Positions 60,458 to 64,000 of a stretch of 64,000 nt of DNA are shown here, piece after piece; within the stretch, counting starts at the first letter, position 1, and the number at the start of each line of letters is the position of its first letter. The stretch spans positions 434,001-498,000 of the forward strand of contig NZ_ARVW01000001.1 in assembly GCF_000384315.1 (NCBI RefSeq). The letters are read 5' to 3'. The position numbers and the translations under genes were made by a program. This DNA is from Amycolatopsis nigrescens CSC17Ta-90 (GTDB lineage Bacteria; Actinomycetota; Actinomycetes; Mycobacteriales; Pseudonocardiaceae). The notes beneath the pieces were generated by a model that was given only the letters and a program-made list of their open reading frames with translations, had not been told where the DNA came from and made no database searches.

Positions 60458-61333
60458 GTGGTTGACCATCGCGCAGACCCGTCCGCCCTGCGCTTTCTGA
60501 TCGGCCACGACCTGCGCGCCGAGCGCGACCGGTCCGGATGGAAGCAAGCCGACGCGGCCAAGGTGATCGGCAGCAGTCAGGCTAAGATCAACTATCTGGA
60601 AACCGGGAAGACACAGCAAAAACCGGGCGAGATCGCCGCACTGCTGCGGGCGTATGGCGCGGACGTGGAGCACGTGGACCGGATGAGCTCGCTGGCGAGG
60701 AGGGCCGATCAGGGCACCTGGTGGGCGCCGTTCAGCGACGTGCTGCCCGACTGGTTCAAAACCTTCGTGGGACTGGAAGGCCTGGCCACGGCGGCGTTCA
60801 GCTACGAATCCCTGCTCCTGCCGGGACAGCTGCAGACCAGCGACTACGCGGCCGCGCTGCTGGTCGGCAACCTGCGGGTGCCGCCGCGGGAGGTGCAGCA
60901 GGTGGTGCGCGCCAGGATGGCGAGGCAGCGGCTGGACAGCACCGACCAGAGCATCGTCCCGCTGCGTTTCCGTACCGTGATCGAAGAGTACGTGCTGGAC
61001 CGGATCGTCGGCGGACCGACGGTGATGCGTGCGCAACTGGAGCATCTGCTCGAAATGATGCGCCGGGACAACGTGGAACTGCACGTCATGCCGGTGACCA
61101 CGACCGTGCACGACGGGCTGGACGGCGACTTCCTGCTGCTCGATTTCGAGGTGGCACAAAGCATCGGCTACATCGAGTACCCGGCGGGGGCCATCTACAT
61201 TCAAGACCAGGACCAAGTCGACGGGTACGCTTTGTCTGCGGATCGGCTGTGCTCCGCCGCGCTGTCGGGCCCCGATTCCGCGAAGTTCATCGAAGGCCGT
61301 ATCGCCGGCCTGATCGCGAGTTCGGAGGACTGA
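60458..61333 (+). CDS. XRE regulator with DUF5753 domain (locus 2)
   Basis: Protein of 291 residues. The HTH (LRAERDRSGWKQADAAKVIGSSQAKINYLETGKTQQKP, about 18-55) precedes a DUF5753 domain (TAAFSYESLLLPGQLQTSDYAAALLVG, ARMARQRLDS, VIEEYVLDRIVGG, VELHVMPVTTTVHDG, FLLLDFE). The GTG at 60458 follows GGAGG at 7 bases. It is followed by a DUF397 gene after one base, the second XRE/DUF397 pair in the window. Like locus 1 it probably belongs to the WhiJ/AbaA-like regulator class, but its targets are unknown. Confidence 0.9.
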   Translation: MVDHRADPSALRFLIGHDLRAERDRSGWKQADAAKVIGSSQAKINYLETGKTQQKPGEIAALLRAYGADVEHVDRMSSLARRADQGTWWAPFSDVLPDWFKTFVGLEGLATAAFSYESLLLPGQLQTSDYAAALLVGNLRVPPREVQQVVRARMARQRLDSTDQSIVPLRFRTVIEEYVLDRIVGGPTVMRAQLEHLLEMMRRDNVELHVMPVTTTVHDGLDGDFLLLDFEVAQSIGYIEYPAGAIYIQDQDQVDGYALSADRLCSAALSGPDSAKFIEGRIAGLIASSED

Positions 61334-61334
61334 C

Positions 61335-61694
61335 ATGCCGGTACCAGGCCGACTCCAGTGGCGGACTTCCAGCCGCAGCAGCAACGGCGAGAACTGCGTA
61401 GAGGTCGCACCGTCCCAGTCGCAGGTGAGCCTCCGGCACAGCAAGCACCGCGCCGCCGGCACCATCACTTTCCCCGCGCTGGCGTGGTCGGCGTTCCTGC
61501 ACGAGACCAGTGCCGATCTGCCCAGTGCCAACGGAATCGTCGCCGTCCGCAAGGCGGGCAAGCACGCCGTCGTGCGTTCGCTGACGGGCGGGGTCGAGCT
61601 GAGGTTCGACGAGGGCGAATGGACCGCCTTCGTGGCGGGAGCACGCCGAGGCGAGTTCGACTTCTTCGTCGAGTACACCCCGGCGTGCCACTGA
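61335..61694 (+). CDS. DUF397 protein, apparently with two copies
   Basis: Protein of 119 residues, about twice the usual DUF397 length. The first unit is QWRTSSRSSNGENCVEVAPSQSQVSLRHSKHRAAGTITFPALAWSAFL. The second half (VAVRKAGKHAVVRSLTGGVELRFDEGEWTAFVAGARRGEFD) looks like the second part of another DUF397, lacking the SS-SNGxxCVE start. Partner of the regulator gene it follows, with one base between. It may be a product of duplication and partial loss, or a two-lobed binder. Confidence 0.8.
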   Translation: MPVPGRLQWRTSSRSSNGENCVEVAPSQSQVSLRHSKHRAAGTITFPALAWSAFLHETSADLPSANGIVAVRKAGKHAVVRSLTGGVELRFDEGEWTAFVAGARRGEFDFFVEYTPACH

Positions 61695-61700
61695 GGCGCC

Positions 61701-61895
61701 TCAGCCCGCCATCCGGTCGGCTTCGGTTCCGCCGTCCGGCAGCAGTCCCAACATGTCCAGCAGCTGAGCGCAGTCTTCCCGGTCGGTCGCCGCGGTGGCG
61801 ACCCGGCGAGCCGCGCGCAGCCGCTCTTCGGCCGCCGCCCGCGGATCTTCCAGTGGCTCACCGGGCGGCAGCGCGAGATCGTACGACTTCACCAT
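61701..61895 (-). CDS. Small hypothetical protein
   Basis: Protein of 64 residues, soluble and mostly helical (AAAEERLRAARRVATAATDREDCAQLLDMLGLLPDGG). No family recognised. The ATG follows GAGAGGTGAG. It starts 6 bases after the membrane-protein gene's stop, so the two are probably co-transcribed. Confidence 0.65.
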   Translation of the reverse strand: MVKSYDLALPPGEPLEDPRAAAEERLRAARRVATAATDREDCAQLLDMLGLLPDGGTEADRMAG

Positions 61896-61901
61896 GCGTG
61901 C

Positions 61902-62378
61902 TCACCTCTCCGGCGCGTCGTGCTCCAGCCCTGGGCTCACGCTCGGGCCAGGGGCACCCGGCTGTCCCGGTACCGGAGCGACGGTCTGTCCCTGTCCCGG
62001 CACCATGGTCGGTCCGCCGGGGACCCGGTTCGCCCGGCGCGCACTGATGTCCTCGCCGACCTGGCTGTCCCGGATCCGGCCAAGCACGGTCAGGGTGAGC
62101 CCGTGGGCGACGGCCAGGATCAGCAGGAACACGCCCAGCTTGCCGACCACGCCCTCGATCGAGTTGCCGCCGATGTCGACGATGGAGACCAAGGCGAGCA
62201 CCCCGAGTACCACCAGATGGAAGAGCACGGTGACCAGCCGGGTCATCGACGCGCCGCTTTCCGTGTCGCCGTAGGCCTTTTCCAGGTAGCGACGTCCGCT
62301 GCGATAGATGATCTGCCCGTCCACGGCGACCAGCAGCAGCCCTACCAGCAGGAAGGTCAGATAGGCATCGGTGTCCAT
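61902..62378 (-). CDS. Multi-span membrane protein of unknown function
   Basis: Protein of 158 residues with three or four hydrophobic segments (about 4-20, 44-62, 75-98) and a Pro/Gly/Gln-rich cytoplasmic tail (from about 125; GGPTMVPGQGQTVAPVPGQPGAPGPS). No family recognised. The ATG at 62376-62378 follows GAAGGGAC. It lies downstream of a STAS gene and upstream of a small gene on the same strand. Confidence 0.72.
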   Translation of the reverse strand: MDTDAYLTFLLVGLLLVAVDGQIIYRSGRRYLEKAYGDTESGASMTRLVTVLFHLVVLGVLALVSIVDIGGNSIEGVVGKLGVFLLILAVAHGLTLTVLGRIRDSQVGEDISARRANRVPGGPTMVPGQGQTVAPVPGQPGAPGPSVSPGLEHDAPER

Positions 62379-62444
62379 GGCAGTCCCTTCCGTCGGCTCC
62401 TCCACGACGAGTACCCGACGGGAGAGCCGGCGAAACGCCGGGAC

Positions 62445-62813
62445 TCAGCGCAGGACGGTGTCGTCCAGCGCGTCCGGCACCGCCGGCAGCACGGCGAAAA
62501 GCCCGCGCAGCCCGGTCGCCTCCAGTGCACGCAGCACGATGTACCGGGTGGTGACCAGCACCAGCCCGGCACCGCGCCGGTTGGCCACCGCCAGCGCCTC
62601 GAGCGCGGAGCAGGACAGGAAGTCGACCCTGGACAGGTCGACCACCAGGCGGCTGCCTTCGGTTACACCGCCGAGCGCGGCACGCAGCCCGCCGACGGTC
62701 AGGGCGTCCACTTCGCCGACCACCGTCAGCAGCACGACGTCCTGCTGCGGGGTGCTCACGGTGACGGACATACCGAAATGATCTTGGGAATGCCGGGGGC
62801 TCGGAATATTCAT
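62445..62813 (-). CDS. STAS-domain anti-sigma factor antagonist-like protein
   Basis: Protein of 122 residues covering one STAS domain. VVLLTVVGEVDALTVGGLRAAL and LVVDLSRVDFLSCSALEALAVANRR are the usual strands and helix. In SpoIIAA-type antagonists the loop reads D-S-S-G, where the first Ser is phosphorylated by the anti-sigma kinase. Here the matching residues are Ser67-Cys68-Ser69-Ala70, so the usual phospho-site is a Cys. It may not be regulated by phosphorylation. The ATG at 62811-62813 has GGAG at 7 bases. No sigma factor or kinase is adjacent. Confidence 0.85.
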   Translation of the reverse strand: MNIPSPRHSQDHFGMSVTVSTPQQDVVLLTVVGEVDALTVGGLRAALGGVTEGSRLVVDLSRVDFLSCSALEALAVANRRGAGLVLVTTRYIVLRALEATGLRGLFAVLPAVPDALDDTVLR

Positions 62814-63059
62814 GATGCGCTCCTCTCGAGGCCGACGAACGGCCTCGCCCGCGAGATCGACCGCGGACGGTTGGGCGAGGCGGACCTTCGCCCGCCTTCT
62901 CGCTGACCGGAGCACGCTGCTGAACAACAGCCAGTCCCGCTGACGGTACGCGACTGACCCGGCACGTCAACCGCACGCCACCGGCCGGGACGGGTTTCCG
63001 GTTGCCGCGCGCCGGGTATTCCGGCGACCTGGGCACCGGTTCCGGCGAGGAGGTGGACG
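62814..63059. other. Divergent intergenic region
   Basis: 246 bases between the STAS gene and the NDH-2 gene, without any recognisable gene. The NDH-2 ribosome site GAGGAGG lies at its end. No promoter or operator palindrome was identified. Confidence 0.4.
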
Positions 63060-64000
63060 ATGACGCGAAAGCGGGTGGTGGTCGTCGGCGGAGGCTTCGC
63101 CGGCTACGAGGCCGCCAAGGGGCTGTCGGCGAAACTTCCGCCGGAGGAGTTCGAGATCGCACTGGTCAACCCCACCGACTACTTCCTCTACCTCCCGCTG
63201 CTGCCCGAGGTGGCCGCCGGCATCCTGGACCCGCGCCGGATCTCCGTCTCACTGCCCGGCACGCTGCCGGACGTCCGGCTGATGCTGGGCGAGGTGCGTG
63301 CGGTCGAGCTCGCCGAACGCCAGATCCGCTATACCGATCCAGAAGGTGCACACCATCGGCTGTCCTACGATCGGCTGGTGCTGGCCGTCGGCAGTGTGCA
63401 CAAGCTGCTGCCGATTCCCGGCCTCGCCGAGTACGCACACGGCTTCCGCGGCGTGCCCGAAGCGCTCTACCTCCGCGATCACGTGACCAGGCAGGTGGAG
63501 CTGGCCGCGGCCGCCGATGAGGAGAAGGAACGGGACGCGCGCTGCACCTTCGTGGTGGTCGGCGCCGGCTACACCGGTACCGAGGTCGCCGCGCAGGGTC
63601 CGCGGTACACCGCGCAACTCGCCGCCAGGCACGCCGAGCTGCGCGGGCAGCGGATGCGCTGGCTGCTGCTCGACGTCGCGCCGCGGGTGCTGCCCGAACT
63701 CGACCAGCGACTGTCCGGCACCGCGGACCGGGTGCTCCGCGAGCAAGGGGTCGAGGTGCGGACGGAGACGTCGATCAGTGAAGCGACCGCTGACGGGGTC
63801 ACGCTGACCACCGGAGAGTTCGTGCCGACCCGTTCCCTGGTCTGGTGCGTTGGCGTGCGGCCGGATCCGCTGGTCGACGACGTCGGCCTGGAGACGACGA
63901 AGGGACGGCTGGTGGTGGACCCCCGGCTCGGCGTGCCGGGACATCCCGAGGTGTTCGCCTGCGGTGACGCCGCCGCGGTGCCGGATCTCACCAGGCCGGG
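63060..64000 (+). CDS. Type II NADH dehydrogenase-like oxidoreductase, cut by window edge
   Basis: The frame is open from the ATG at 63060 (after GAGGAGGTGG) to the window end, giving 313 residues. The FAD-binding Rossmann motif is VVVVGGGFAGYEAAKGL and the second nucleotide-binding motif is FVVVGAGYTGTEVAAQ. FACGDAAAV near residue 300 is the FAD-contacting segment. NDH-2 passes electrons from NADH to quinone at the inner face of the membrane without pumping protons. The C-terminal membrane-binding helices are outside the window. PRYTAQL...RWLLLDVAPRVLPE and LVWCVGVRPDPLV fit NDH-2/Ndh better than sulfide-quinone reductase. Confidence 0.85.
   Translation, partial: MTRKRVVVVGGGFAGYEAAKGLSAKLPPEEFEIALVNPTDYFLYLPLLPEVAAGILDPRRISVSLPGTLPDVRLMLGEVRAVELAERQIRYTDPEGAHHRLSYDRLVLAVGSVHKLLPIPGLAEYAHGFRGVPEALYLRDHVTRQVELAAAADEEKERDARCTFVVVGAGYTGTEVAAQGPRYTAQLAARHAELRGQRMRWLLLDVAPRVLPELDQRLSGTADRVLREQGVEVRTETSISEATADGVTLTTGEFVPTRSLVWCVGVRPDPLVDDVGLETTKGRLVVDPRLGVPGHPEVFACGDAAAVPDLTRP

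Noticed and set aside
1..64000. CRISPR array, prophage, transposase, integrase or rRNA.
   Set aside because: No regularly spaced direct repeats, no DDE or tyrosine recombinase motifs and no rRNA-like stretches were seen on reading both strands.

Overview
The window is a high-GC actinobacterial chromosome segment, most likely from the Pseudonocardiaceae (Amycolatopsis-like). This is inferred from strong G/C bias in third codon positions, abundant GTG starts and ATGA/GTGA overlaps. Gene content supports it: paired clpP1/clpP2, XRE-DUF5753 regulators next to DUF397 partners, EspG/PPE-like type VII secretion satellites, and Tat-exported hydrolases. The gene order ndk - DUF4233 gene - folC - valS ... 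clpX - clpP2 - clpP1 - tig, all on the minus strand, is the order I recall from mycobacteria, so this is a housekeeping backbone interrupted by accessory blocks.

Layout. 1-4.4 kb: the start of a RhiA-like protein gene (cut by the window edge), a lipoprotein/response regulator/histidine kinase operon resembling cseA-cseB-cseC without sigE, and a divergent LytR-CpsA-Psr ligase. 4.4-15.5 kb: the backbone genes ndk, DUF4233, folC and valS, interrupted by a PhoD phosphatase and an Ntn-type acylase, and by a methyltransferase and an SGNH lipase. 15.6-33.4 kb: a long accessory stretch with a MarR/MFS efflux pair, an XRE/DUF397 pair, a GNAT enzyme, a pentapeptide protein, a four-gene ESX satellite, an SDR, an M14 peptidase, an OFA transporter with a small partner divergent from fdhD, a carotenoid oxygenase and a Tat-exported esterase. 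33.4-37.8 kb: clpX, clpP2, clpP1 and tig, with two hairpin terminators.

37.9-47 kb: a TetR gene divergent from an unusual CrtR-like hydroxylase/flavin reductase fusion, then an orphan histidine kinase and a translationally coupled trio of polyprenol-linked sugar transfer genes (GT39-like, GT2-GtrA, GT39-like paralogue). 47-56 kb: a PP2C phosphatase, an NtaA-type monooxygenase and a polysaccharide-degradation set. In that set GH92 and GH2-AbfB diverge from a shared LacI-type operator, and GH64 has a DasR-like site. A 114-residue protein between them ends in an actinobacterial amyloid-signalling-like motif. 56-64 kb: a small P-loop kinase, a DUF222/HNH protein, an SRPBCC protein, a CYTH-CHAD protein, a second XRE/DUF397 locus, a STAS protein lacking the usual phospho-serine, and the start of an NDH-2-like dehydrogenase.

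Two families of near-perfect palindromes lie at gene 3' ends. One is a 44-bp element present four times, and in three of those copies it supplies the adjacent gene's stop codon (TCG-TGA). No rRNA, tRNA, CRISPR array, transposase or integrase was recognised. All coordinates and counts were read by eye.
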